64,000 bases of DNA, from positions 131,828,337-131,892,336 of the forward strand of contig NW_026947485.1 in assembly GCF_034190915.1 (NCBI RefSeq), in the 5' to 3' direction. Position 1 is the stretch's first letter; each line of letters opens with the position of its first letter. The position numbers and the translations under genes were made by a program. The DNA is from Cavia porcellus. Its lineage: Eukaryota > Chordata > Mammalia > Rodentia > Caviidae. This document shows, piece after piece, positions 34,234 through 45,381 of this stretch. The notes under the pieces were generated by a model. That model was not told the origin of the DNA and did no database searches. It worked only from the letters and a program-made list of their open reading frames with translations.

Positions 34234-34308
34234 ATGCCTGTGTCATATCCCATTGACTTACTCCACTCTCAGATGCAACCCACAGACACATTTTAAAATC
34301 AAAGACAG
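34234..34308 (+). pseudogene. ERAP2 exon 12 remnant
   Basis: It starts L.HIPLTYS, as in human ERAP2, then loses about five bases and resumes as HRHILKSKT in another frame. The donor (acag|gtaata) is kept; the acceptor is tag. Confidence 0.88.
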
Positions 34309-34589
34309 GTAATAAGTTAGTTTAAAAAGTGATTCACTGCTGAAATTAAATATGTTTTGAGTTATTTGGGGGAAAGATACTATAAGTAAATCTAATAATA
34401 AAACAAATATATTACTCGTTAAAATACCCCTTAGCTAAAATGCTTAAATTGTCCAGTGAGTGGAAGACAGAGTAAAACATTTAGAGATGTTTGTATTTAT
34501 ATCAAAAAATGGTGGAACTCTATCTTATATGCTTTAATACCCACTATTCCATTTTTATGGATCATGTACAAAGCAACAATGTTTAATGT

Positions 34590-34780
34590 GGAAAAAGTGT
34601 ACACTTTGAAACTGATTTGTTCTGGATTCAGATCCTCACTTTGTCACCTATTAGATGGGTGACCTTCAGAATCTTTAACTCTTCCTAAGTTTCAATTTTC
34701 TCATCTTAGTTTGAGTAAGAACTAAGCCTCATATAATTGTTGAAAGGTTATGATAATGCAGTTTTACAACCTAATATATG
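34590..34780 (+). repeat. MIR SINE fragment
   Basis: ctggattcagatcctcactttgtcacc, then gatgggtgacctt, cctaagtttcaattttctcatctt and gttgaaaggttatgataatg follow most of the MIR consensus on the + strand. Confidence 0.8.
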
Positions 34781-35424
34781 TCAAATTAATATATATATTG
34801 CAGTTTGAATTTCATCTCTCACTATTAGAATTAGAGAGGTTTTTTTCATGAAAATATCATGGCCAATCCAAGTTCTTATTTCACCATAATAAGAACTGGA
34901 TAAATGGAGCACTTATTTATGATTATACACATATTTCGATGACCAGAGACTAAACCAATACATTAAACCACTCACTAAGACTTTAAATGTCTCTTAGACT
35001 TACATAGACTATCTTTGAGAAGAAATGTTGTAGTATTATTTCAATAAATTAATTCATTAATTTAATAATGATGAGTTCCACCCATATGAAGCTCTCAGTC
35101 CCAGCATGGTGCCTACCCAACATGACACTGGACCCTGGAAAGACAGCATATTCCTCCAACACTTTCTTCTGTGTTCTTCTTTGAAGCCCCAAATGAATTT
35201 CCTATTTTGTGTGCCAGTGCCAGCATCTTTCCAATCAGCTGTCAATATGTCTGCCCACCCCTTTAAACTCCATCCCTTGTCAAACCTAATAAAAACCCAA
35301 CAACTTCTTTGTCCAACTCAGACAGACCTTGCACTCTTCTGGAACACTCTCTTGCCCACAATAAAGTCCTTTTCCCTTTACTGCCTTTTTTTCTACCATG
35401 CCAAAGAAACCTAACAAACCCACT

Positions 35425-35870
35425 TATTTATTATTTTTCTTCTTGATGAGACAAAAAACCCAATAACCAAAGTTAAAGGAGGAGAGGTTTATTTTTGGCT
35501 TACAGTTTGAGTTCCAGTCTACGGTTGGCTGGCTCTAAGGGAGGGTGGCAAGGCAAAGGATCACTGTAGAAAAGAAATAGTACATGGCAGGCCAGGTAGA
35601 AAGTGACAAGCAGCCAGCCTTTCTTCTGTTCCCCTTACATTCCATCTAAGCTATGAGCCTGTTGCTACATAAACGTAGGATGAGGCTTCCCATTATCCAG
35701 ATCCAGAGCAATGCTAAAGCATTTGGTTGGCTAGTCTGATTACTGCACCATTAATCCATATTCTTGCAGCCTTAATCCACAGTCATACACCCTAGATGCA
35801 GCTACCTCTGAAAAGTTCCACCTCTAAAGAATGTATGAAGCTTTAGGGGGACAAAGATATAAGCCATAAT
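35425..35870 (-). repeat. Solo MaLR-like LTR, antisense, diverged
   Basis: It shares ccaaagttaaagga, aggtttattt, ggctggctctaagg, agatgcagctacctctgaaaag and aagccataat with the LTR at 31256-31638, in order. Its ends are eroded. Confidence 0.7.
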
Positions 35871-36053
35871 AACCATCTTCCCCAAAATATTCAGTGAGAA
35901 TATTCAGTGAGCTACGAAAATGAATATCAGTGTGTCTCTTTCAAAACTTTGTCTTCCCACGGACTTATCAATAGTATTGGAACTAATAGTTTTAGAGATG
36001 TTACTGATATGTTGGTTAATAATAGAATGTCTATGCCCATTTCCTTATCTTAG

Positions 36054-36237
36054 ATACTCTGAATTTACTTCAAAAGACCAACTGTGTGAAATTCAATGTG
36101 GGCTTAATTGGCTAGTACTTTGTTCATTATGAGAGTCATGAATGGGACCAACTGATTATGCAGTTGAATCGTAACCACACACTTCTCAGACTGGAGGACA
36201 GAATAGTTGTGAATCATGATGTCTTTTAGCTGGTTAG
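36054..36237 (+). pseudogene. ERAP2 exon 13 remnant
   Basis: The frame reads TLNLL.KT..VKFNV, a TAG stop (36113-36115), [22 protein letters not shown] and, after a further stretch, HDVF, with a second TAG at 36227-36229. No frameshift is needed. The acceptor (atcttag) is intact; the donor position is GG, not GT. Confidence 0.93.
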
Positions 36238-37229
36238 GGAATGCACAATTTCATCTGATTTCACAGAAAATAACTGTTCCATAACTAACTATGCAAGATT
36301 TAGGCATCCTATATTCAATGTTGAGCATTCATATGATGTGGAGCTCAGTAGAGACTACCACTGACCACAAGGCCAAAACCACCCTTATACTAGCCACCAC
36401 TAATATAAGTTATTTTGAGCAGCATGGTTTTTAAAAATTTAATTGAATATTTTTAAATATGGGTAATTTTATATAAAATTCATGACCTCTGGAATCTCTT
36501 TTAAAAATGAGATTTGACAACTCTGGGCCTTAATTTCCCACAAGACGACCACAGAAAAGTATGGAATGTACTTATTCTCACCTTGGCCAGGCCTGTGGTC
36601 TCCTATGCATCAAAGTCTCAATTGGCACAGTGGTCTGTTTCTCTTAGGGTGAACTTTGCAGTCATTAGAAATTTTGACCTCAAATTTAAAATTTGTTTAT
36701 ACTAGTAGCTATTGCACTAAATATTGAATAACCTTGTAAATAAAAGTGTAAATACAATATTAACTTTCATGATTGTAAATGAATTATATTCTAGGGCACC
36801 ATCCTTTCATTACTTACAGCATAAAAATAAGAATGAGACTGATAGAATAGAGTAAGAATTGATGTTTTTGAAAAGTTAGAATGTGTCCATTTCTTTTTAA
36901 TTTATCATTAATAATAATATGTAGACTAAATCAGGTTATAAGATTGCCAATGGGAGAAAAAACTGAAGAACAGGAGAGTGCCATATATTATAAACTGTTC
37001 CTATTCTGAAATTCAGTGTAATGTACTCATTTTATTCGGTATGATATATTATTTCCTTTCTGATGCTGATGTGGGTCAAATTGACCAAACATAAATACAG
37101 GGAATCTCTCTGGTGAAGCTTCTCAGTACAAGAAAATTCCCCCAGCTAGAAAGCAGGACTTAAGTAAGGCTTAATCCTCATGCCCACAGGTCTCAGGGTG
37201 TTGTGATGGTAATGCATACTGGAGGACAA
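36238..37229. other. ERAP2 intron 13, left part
   Basis: AT-rich. No gene or repeat was recognised before the MaLR-like element. Confidence 0.5.
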
Positions 37230-37602
37230 TGTTATGGTTTGTGTCTAAATGTCCCCCTAAAACTTCATGCAGACATGAGGGCAAACTTCTAGAGTTTATG
37301 ATTGATTCATGCATGGTTCAGTGCTGGAGATATGGAGTGCTACATCCACTCTCTCTGGGGCAGGCAGTCTACATACAGTATAAGGGATAGAAACAGTCTT
37401 CTCTTATGGTCTTCCACTTTTGGTCTTGCTTTTTATGTCTTCTGCCACCATGAATGGTTACACTACTGCCATGTCACCCTGCCTTGGAGCCAGCTAATTA
37501 TGATCTGAAACCTCTACAAACTGTGAGATAAATAAAGCCTTTCTTCCTTTATTTTGGGTGTCAGGTATTTTGTCTCAGCAATAAGAGAAGAGTAACCAAG
37601 TG
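37230..37602 (+). repeat. MaLR-like 5' LTR
   Basis: It shares with 39059-39429 the start tgttatggtttgtgtct, then tagagttt.tgattgattcatg, ataagggatag, ccttggagccagct, ctgtgag.taaataaa and the final tcagcaat segment. Confidence 0.75.
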
Positions 37603-39058
37603 GAATCATTGCTGTGACTATACCTGATCAGTAGATCAAGGGCCTTTGGGAATGGCTTGTGGAAAGAGTTTGGAAATGTTCTCAGATGTCACCTAAAAAA
37701 TCAGAGTTGGAACACTTTAGGTTACTCTATGTGGGAGATTCTGATCAGAGCTCACAAGACCAGAGGGTAATAGATATCCTGCCAGTAAAGACCAGGCTTG
37801 GGAGGTTTCTGCTGAGAAAGACAGCATTGGTTGTTGGAGACCAGATGATGTGTTTTATGGCTTGGCAAACAGTTTGCTTGTGTCCAGAGATTTTCCCTGA
37901 GACTGAAATTAAGGGTGATGGACTAATTAATCTGGAAAAAGAAATTTCAAGGCAGTCTAATATTGAGACAGTGGCATGACTACTGTTGAGGATTTTTAGC
38001 TAGACTTATGCTGTGACTCAAGAGTAAAGAACCCAACGGAATTATTTAAGACATTGTGAATTTGGCCAGAAAGGAAGCTCCAGTAAAATTGTGGACTGCA
38101 CAGATAGAACTGAGGAGATCTTGACTGCTGAGAAGAAGGAGAATATAAAAGATGGTCTAAGGGCATCACAAGAAGCAGCAAAACTCCACTCCTTGCAGTC
38201 TCAAAACTACAAAAGTGAAAGACTTTGACTTGAGGGGAAACCTACAGAGAGGACCATGTTCCAGAATGGCCGTGGCCAGTTTTTGTTTAATGGTGGTGGT
38301 GACCTACAGAATTTATTCTTCAGAATTAAATTCACAGTAACAGTGATATAGGCACTTGACCCCTATAGCTGAAAGAGAAGAAAACCGAGCTGCTGCCCCA
38401 GCTGGCAGCAGACCTTGGCATCATTCACATGGTGCTGGTTTTGGATGCAAGCAGAATACAAGAGTTCTGAGGTTAAAAAGGCTCCCACCCAGATTTCAGA
38501 GGAAGGTCTTAGAGCTCAGACAGTGTACCTCTGAGAGGGCAAGCTGTGAGGGTGAAGCCGAAAGTACAATGAAAAACAGAAATTTGGAAAAGCCAAGAAT
38601 GTGGATGATCTAAGGAAAGCTGCAAGGATTGAGCAGAGTGGGCCTAAAAGAGAAGCAATGGGAGCTACAACCACCAGAAACTTCATAGGGGCAGTCGCAC
38701 AAGCCTTTTGGAGCTCACAATTTGCCATAGATTTCTTTGAATGTTCCACAAGGAACTACAGCACTTAATATTTGCCCTGCTGGATTTTGGACTTGTTTTG
38801 GTCCCAATCTTTTGTATCCCCCTCTTCGTACCTTTTCAAGTAGTAATGTTTATGTTGTGCCGTTGAATGTTGGAAGTGTTTAACTTTTCATTTATACAGG
38901 GGCCCACGACTAACAGTTTGCCTTAGATCTCAGAGGAGACTTATGATTTGGGTTTTCAGCAGTGCTGAAACTGTTAGGACTTGGTAGCTCTTAGAGATGG
39001 ACTACAATGTCTTTTGTGTAGAGATGTGCATGATTCTTTGGTGAGGCCAGAGACAATA

Positions 39059-39429
39059 TGTTATGGTTTGTGTCTACATGTTCCCCCAAAGCCTCATGTT
39101 GTCATGGGGGGCAGGCTTTTAGAGTTTTTGACTGATTCATGATGCAGTGTTGGGATTATGAGTACAAGTGCTACATCCACCCTAGGGTAACATATAAGGG
39201 ATAGGAATAGTCTCTCACACTCCTCCCTTTTTGGCTCTTGTTGCTTTTGCTGTCTTCCAGCTTTCATGAACTCATGAACCAGCCCCTCTGCCGTACCATT
39301 TTGCCTTGGAGCCAGCTGATTTTGGACTGAAAACTCCACAACCTGTGAGCTAAATAAATAAACATTCCTTTCCTTAGTTTTGGGATCTGGGTATTTTGTT
39401 TCAGCAATGAAAGAAAAGTAACTAAGACA
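39059..39429 (+). repeat. MaLR-like 3' LTR
   Basis: Partner of 37230-37602, with its end better preserved (aaaagtaactaagaca). It is the same family as the antisense solo LTRs at 31256, 35425 and 48469. Confidence 0.75.
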
Positions 39430-41144
39430 AAGCAACAAAAACAATGAAGACAGACAAACAAAAGATTAGCTACCTAGATTTTATGTTTAGCAATTATGTA
39501 AAAAGCAAATGAGTCTCTTGTAAGTATTAATATTAAAATTGTTTTAATGTAGGCAAATATAAAAGTGAAGATTTCTAAAAATGACAGTGGGTTTTGTCAA
39601 AGTCAAACTAGGCTGAAAAGAAAAGCAATCACTATATAAAGTAGTTATTAACATCTCAAACATTAAACTGTAACCCTATAATTGTTTCTTATTTAGAGTG
39701 CTGAGCTGCTTCCTATCTTATGATACATGCACATATAGGAAGGAATGGTAACATTATTTAAAATAATGAAGAGGACAATAGAATCATAGAGCATATGGGC
39801 CAGTTTTCTGTCTTCAGATGAAAATCTGTAAATCCGTTTTTAATTAGTGTGCCATCATGACTGGGAAGAAAAGGCACAACAGATCTTGGTTCTTTTCCTT
39901 TTACTTCTTTCTAGCTTCAGTTCTTTCTTTCTAGATAGGAATTCAAAATTTTAAAAACCAAAGGAAACAGGGCCTTATGTTAATGAAAAACCCAACAGCG
40001 ATATTCTTCATTTTGGACTCTGTTTCCCTATCACATGGCTGTGTATTCAATTTGGGAACTGAATGCTTCCAACAGGGACTTATACACATTATGTGGACCA
40101 AATCCTCCCAGAGATACAAGTGTAAATTACTTTACAAGAGGCAAGATATGACAGTTTATTTCCTTTACAGAAGGTATTGTTACATTTTGGTACTCAAAAT
40201 GATGTTGTGTTGTTTGTTCTCATTTTTAAAAATGGAAAGAAAATATGTAACTTTAGAACTTAAGAAACATGGGAATACTTGCTTTGTCTTAGAATGATCA
40301 CTTTTTTGTGATAGGACTGAGTGTTAACTGAAAGGTCTGCTTTGCTCATTGCAAATTATAGGCATGAGTTTTATAATAAAGAGTTGATTCATAAGATACT
40401 CATGAATGGAGGTGGGAGACTTGTGTCTCAAATTGTCTCCCAGAGGACAGGGTTTGGATATTGATGGAATAAGAAACCAGGCAGGGTTCAGTATGGGGAA
40501 TGGTGATTGGAAGCCATCAACCATCTGCGCACATACAGCAAACTTCATGAGTCTTCATGGGACAGGGTCAGAAAATGGCAGCATTAACATGATCTAAGGG
40601 TGGAGCTTTCAGTCTCCTGACCACAGAATGAGAGCTTATGCAGATTTTCTCTTAGTTTCATAAGAAGAAATATCAAAACAAAGAAAGACATAGTGCCTGT
40701 CTTCAACATTCTAAAGTTTGCTTAGAACAAACAAGTCAAACTCACAAATCAGGCAGTTATGGAATGACATAAAATATAAAAATCTGGATAGTATTTGGTA
40801 CTGTATGTTAATATTTGCTAATAATTATTTAATTCATTTACACTTTGCTTGACACTAGTTGTTTTTCTAAGTAATTTTATATTAATTCATGTAACTCTTA
40901 CAAAAAGCTTCTAAGGAAGATGCTGTTGTTGATATCACTGAATGGTGATGATATTTGCAGCCCAAAGAAGCTAATAATTTGTCTGAGATCACAAAACTAG
41001 TCAGTGGTAAAGCTGGGATTTAAACAAAATGATCTGGTTAAGATGACTGCTTATGTTATTGCTCTATTTTGTATTTGCTTTAATATCAGGAATGTTATCA
41101 ACTTAAGATATGTACAAGCTCCCCACACCTGTTTTATACCTCAG
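39430..41144. other. ERAP2 intron 13, right part
   Basis: It holds an antisense MIR at 40860-41060. The 39977-40297 frame shows no recognisable domain and is probably chance. Confidence 0.5.
40860..41060 (-). repeat. MIR SINE fragment, antisense
   Basis: cccaaagaagctaataatttgtctgagatcacaaaactag, tcagtggtaaagctgggattt is the reverse of the MIR core. Confidence 0.65.
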
Positions 41145-41301
41145 TGCAGAAAGGTTGGCCACAGACAAAGCCTTCCATCTGGCTCACGAACTCCAATATG
41201 AAACAAGAATCCATGTGCTTTTAAAAGGTCTGGGATACTTAGAATTATTTTATCACATGATAGACAGAAGGAATATTTCAGGTGTCTCTGAAAACCTCAA
41301 G
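41145..41301 (+). pseudogene. ERAP2 exon 14 remnant (open, best preserved)
   Basis: It reads ERLATDKA, then [25 protein letters not shown] and VSENLK with no stop or frameshift. Over the FYHM.DRRNIS stretch it is nearly identical to human ERAP2, which distinguishes it from ERAP1 and LNPEP. The acceptor (acctcag) and donor (aag|gtttgt) are intact. This exon gave the clearest family assignment. Confidence 0.95.
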
Positions 41302-41915
41302 GTTTGTATCCCTTTTAGAAAATGTAGTCAGGCATGGTGGTGCACGTCTGTAATCCCAGCACTGAGGAGGCTGAGGAAGGAGGATCTTGAGGTCAAGGTC
41401 AGCCAGAGCTACATAAGGGAATTCAAGGCCAACCAGCACTACATATCGAGATCTTATCTCAAAACAAACAACGAACAAACAGAAAATGCATTAAGTAAAT
41501 ACACAACATCTGGAGGGTCAGTAGGCTTCCGGTGAACTCCTTGGAGTTAAATATGAAGAAGCTGCGGACATGACTCACAGTGACTCACCAACACCTAGAC
41601 TTTAATGACTGATGATGTCTTTCTTTGCCATAGCCAATCCTGCCAGGAAGGTACCAGGATCATACACAGAATTCTTTCCATCAGTAGTGATTTTATCTTG
41701 TATCAATCCACACTACCCTGTCAGGTAGGAGCTTACATGTTTTTAATGCAGACACTCTGTGAGGTGTAGTGGGTGGGAGCCAGATAAAGACAAGTAAGAT
41801 GAAAAGAGAAGTAGTTTCATGTTTCTGGACAGAGTAATTCGCCAATTTGAACTGAGCCTTTTAAATGGGTATGAGCTGTGTTCAAAACTAAGATCAGTCT
41901 CTCTCTAAACCATTC
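41302..41915. other. ERAP2 intron 14 remnant
   Basis: A short intron with a B1-like SINE inserted just 15 bases after the exon 14 donor. The rest is unremarkable. Confidence 0.6.
41326..41480 (+). mobile_element. B1-like SINE
   Basis: It opens gtcaggcatggtggtgcacg, continues with ggaggctgaggaaggaggatc, and ends atctcaaaacaaac. Flanking repeats agaaaatgta (41317-41326) and agaaaatgca (41481-41490) suggest target duplication. Confidence 0.85.
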
Positions 41916-42081
41916 TGTTTCCTGCAGTATCTTAAGCCAGTGACTGACACACAAAGCTGTAAGGATGAGGCCTCGGTCTGGGGACAGGACACTTCACTGC
42001 CTGTGTGACCTGAGCCATGCTCCTCGCACTCAGAAAGCTGCTGAACTCCTCTCGGTGGATGGAGCCCAGTAGAAAATTAAA
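41916..42081 (+). pseudogene. ERAP2 exon 15 remnant
   Basis: QYLKPVTD.QS is readable, then SVW, after which a one-base gain and an internal deletion break the frame. Later CDLSHAP and QKAAELL are readable in another frame. The stretch ends aaaattaaa|gtaaat, a kept donor. The start of the exon overlaps a ctgcag that could serve as a cryptic acceptor. Confidence 0.88.
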
Positions 42082-44557
42082 GTAAATCTAGACTTCTGTC
42101 TTACTCTTTGTTCTTTTTGCTTTGATGTAAAAGTCTTTGATCAAGCAAGATATTAGATCTAAACCTCTTAGTAAAGACAGAAAGAAAAAAGAAACATGAT
42201 GGGAATTATACATTCTGCTTCGCGTTCCCACCTAGAAAGTACACAGCAGATTTTATGGAAGCAAGGTTTAGGTGCCTGTAGGGGAGGTGATAAACATCAG
42301 TGTGGTAACAGGGGTGGCCAGGAAGCAGAAGTTCAGGGAGCCCGGGAGATGCTTTTCAAACATGAAAAGATGTCACAGGAAAAAATGTGAAATATATACA
42401 CAATTAAAACACCAGACCTCATTTGATGGGACTCATAAAAGAAGGGGTGCTTTTTAAGAAATGTGCCTGTTTCCATACCAGCCAGGACTAAATGCTGTGC
42501 CTTTTTGTTTCTAATGGGAAACTCATCATTTTGATCACCTGAAGGATGGTTATCATGGCAAAACTGATTCTGATGTTGATTATAATCAGCAAGATGCCCA
42601 ATGAGCAAACAGATTATGCAACACTTCATCTTTAGCTATTGCAACTCATGGTTATTATAAGATTCCATAAACATTTCGATGTAAGTTTTGATTTTCATTC
42701 AACACAAGATTTATATTATTTTTAAAAATCTAACTCTAGAGTTAGATGTTTTAAGAAATTAACTGTGTGTGCAAATTAAGGAAAATTTGTTTTTTTTTAA
42801 ATAGAAAAAAATGAATTCACCATTTTGTTGGCATGGAATGCAATGGTGTCAGTTTTCCTTGTCCCAAAATGTTATGGTATGGTGTTATGGTTATCTTATA
42901 ACAGAACTCCACCCCCAATTAGGATACTTCAGTTTCTTTGTTGCCCAGGCAACAATTCCTGTTCCAGTTCTGGTTGCTTCTGTCTCTTAGTAACATTGTA
43001 TAAACCAGTCCTCAGTTGACAAGCCATTCTACCTCTGTACTTCCCACTCACTTATATCATATAAATCCTGGACCACCAGAGATTGGGATCTGATATGCTG
43101 GGAATGATCCTGATCAATGCTTGTTGATGTAAATAAATCTGCCTCCAAATTCTGGGCGTCATTTTGGTGTTGCTGGTTTGTTATTTTCCACTTTTTTGAC
43201 TTTTTAAAGGTAAAAATGTAAATATTACACAATGGAATATTATTTTTCTGTCTTTATGCTGTTTATCAGAGGGGTGATCTTAATTAGTAGCGAATCATCT
43301 ACAGTAGACATGAATGTTCAAAATGTTGAATATACTGCATAATTAAATATGGAGTTCTCCCCCAAAACTCTGAGGCTACTAATATGAATCCTAATGAAGA
43401 ATTTCCATATAAATATTTTTCAGTCATTTGTGGATCCAAAATATAATTACTGGTATATCTCCTGCATGGTAAATAGGCAGTGCTGTGGGAATTAAAGTAG
43501 TGAATAAAATAATCATATGACCAACCATCAGGGAATTTACCATGTGTCTAATACCAATTATCAAAATTTACCCAGCAAAATATATGAAAATCCAGACAAT
43601 ATGCATTATAATTTAATTAATCATTGTTTTATTATTCAAATGATTTGTTCTATTATACTATATGTACTTCTTCTGACTCAAAATTACACATGATATAATA
43701 GAAACAGAAGCATTAGAATCATTGGTTTAGATCTTATCTCCAAAATGACTAGATATTTTACATTATACTGATTTCCTAAATGTTCTGAGACTTATTTCCA
43801 CTTTTTAAAAATTCAGGATAATAGCTTGATCACTGATAATTTGACAGTTGAATAAGAGAATAGTATGCTCCCTTCTTCTATGAGGTCACTTCATGATAAA
43901 TATGAATTTTCTGTCCCATTTCTATTGTTCTGTTTTGTGGCTTTTCTAAGCCACCAGTGTAGCATCAATTACTGCTGATCTATCTAGATTTGGAATTAAA
44001 AATCAGGTGCCTATTTAGAATAAAAACCTGTTAAGGTTTTATGAGATTATAAAAACCCAAATCATGATGTCTTATTTTGGATAACAGAAAATATTTCATC
44101 TTATGAATTTTGAAGAATTAGAAAATGACTGGATTTTAATCAATTGTGCTAAATTACAACTCTTTAAGCTTAAATAGTGAGGTTACCAGAAACAAACCTC
44201 AGAAAATATTTTAAATATGACATTAAGGTACGAAGTAATCATCATTTTTGAAAATCATATAGCATATTTTAGAAATCTTTTTTTATTTATTGACTCTACC
44301 AACTTTCTATTTTCATTTCAGTGTAGGTTAAAATTTTATGCATATTCTTCTTGCTAGCATTTTGTCATCAGTAGGAGATGAAAACAAATGATTTGCAAGT
44401 AAAATGACACAAAATATTTTATAAAAGCTCGGTAAAGAAAAAGATTTAACATTGAGGCACTGAAAATAATTCAGAGATGACTCTATTATGGTAAATTAAA
44501 ATTGTAACAACAAAATGAATTATTCTTCCATAAACTTTTCTTCATTTCTGTGCTTAG
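42082..44557. other. ERAP2 intron 15 remnant
   Basis: AT-rich sequence. No gene, RNA or datable repeat was recognised. Short frames at 42196-43232 look like chance. Confidence 0.5.
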
Positions 44558-44725
44558 TATTACCATAAACCAGCAGATGTTTTAAAGATTGCATATTCTG
44601 TGGGCACTCAGACAACAGCAAGATAGAATTGTCTTTTAAAACACTATGAACTGTCAGTATTGAGTGCTTAAACAACAAGACTTTGTATGCATTGTCAGTG
44701 CGCAAGGATCAGAAAAATTGTTGAA
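44558..44725 (+). pseudogene. ERAP2 exon 16 remnant
   Basis: DVLKIAYSVGTQTTA is followed by a TAG stop (44624-44626) where human has Trp or a neighbour, then L..YELSV. The second half shows further changes, including a stop near GCTTAA. The acceptor (gtgcttag) and donor (gaa|gtaatt) are present. Confidence 0.92.
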
Positions 44726-45245
44726 GTAATTTTATTAAGTTAATTAAATTGTTAAAAGTAAATTGACACAAATTCAGTGAAAAGACTATAGTGTCAGCCC
44801 ACCAATTTAGAGGTATAAGTTTACTTAATCAGAATTTATATGGTTCTAACTTTAGTTTTCAAAGAACGTATGCTAACAAAATGTGAATAGTGAAAGTTAA
44901 TCCCTACTTATTAACCATATGATTGCTACAAACAAATGGTATGTTTAGGTTTGGAACCTTAAAGAAAAATTGTTGTAAAAATATGTGCTTGAATAAGATG
45001 CTAACCAAAGTCTTTGAAATAATAACTAAGTGAAAATACTGCCTTGAAAAACATTTAACTAGAACCTTAAAAAATGTTAGCCAGTAGAGAATTCATTATT
45101 GTTTTAGGTAAACTGTATTTTATCATGCTTCTTCTTCTCCTATTCTTTTAACATATTGGTAGTATGTTAATTTGCATACATTATTTACTGTGTACCATGA
45201 TAAAAAAAAGTGGTTATTATAAACAAGTGGTTTTTATTTCCTTAG
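44726..45245. other. ERAP2 intron 16 remnant
   Basis: A short AT-rich intron with no recognised content. Confidence 0.6.
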
Positions 45246-45381
45246 CTTAACTGACTGAGGAATGGAAGGAAAGGTTACCAAGACATAAGTCTTGGCAGCT
45301 TTCCTTCATGCAGTTGTCAGAAACTCAGAGTCAGCAGTTAGCCTGGAATTTTATAAGCAAAATTGGGCAATCTACTAAAAA
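45246..45381 (+). pseudogene. ERAP2 exon 17 remnant
   Basis: A TGA occurs early, then GMEGKVTKT and a TAA stop (45286-45288), followed by LAAFLHAVVR and further on QNW, as in human (LAALLHAIAR, ENW). The acceptor (tccttag) and donor (aaaaa|gttagt) are present. Confidence 0.92.

Larger units (their letters stand above)
34309..36053. other. ERAP2 intron 12 remnant
   Basis: It contains a MIR at 34590-34780 and a diverged MaLR-like LTR at 35425-35870. Nothing else was recognised. Confidence 0.55.
37230..39429 (+). mobile_element. Complete MaLR-like LTR retrotransposon
   Basis: Two diverged LTRs (37230-37602 and 39059-39429) flank a ~1.45-kb internal segment. The LTR starts tgttatggtttgtgtcta and ends near gagtaac..aag. 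A G/C-poor polyadenylation region (aataaa near 37530 and 39352) precedes ...tattttg(t)ctcagcaat. The short, noncoding internal part is typical of non-autonomous MaLR elements. Target duplications are unclear. The open frames inside (37659-37979, 38356-38613) match nothing known. Confidence 0.75.

Noticed and set aside
41145..41301. ERAP1 or LNPEP exon rather than ERAP2
   Set aside because: The FYHM.DRRNIS and SENLK residues match ERAP2 and not the corresponding ERAP1 (PMYKLMEKRD) or LNPEP segment as I recall them.
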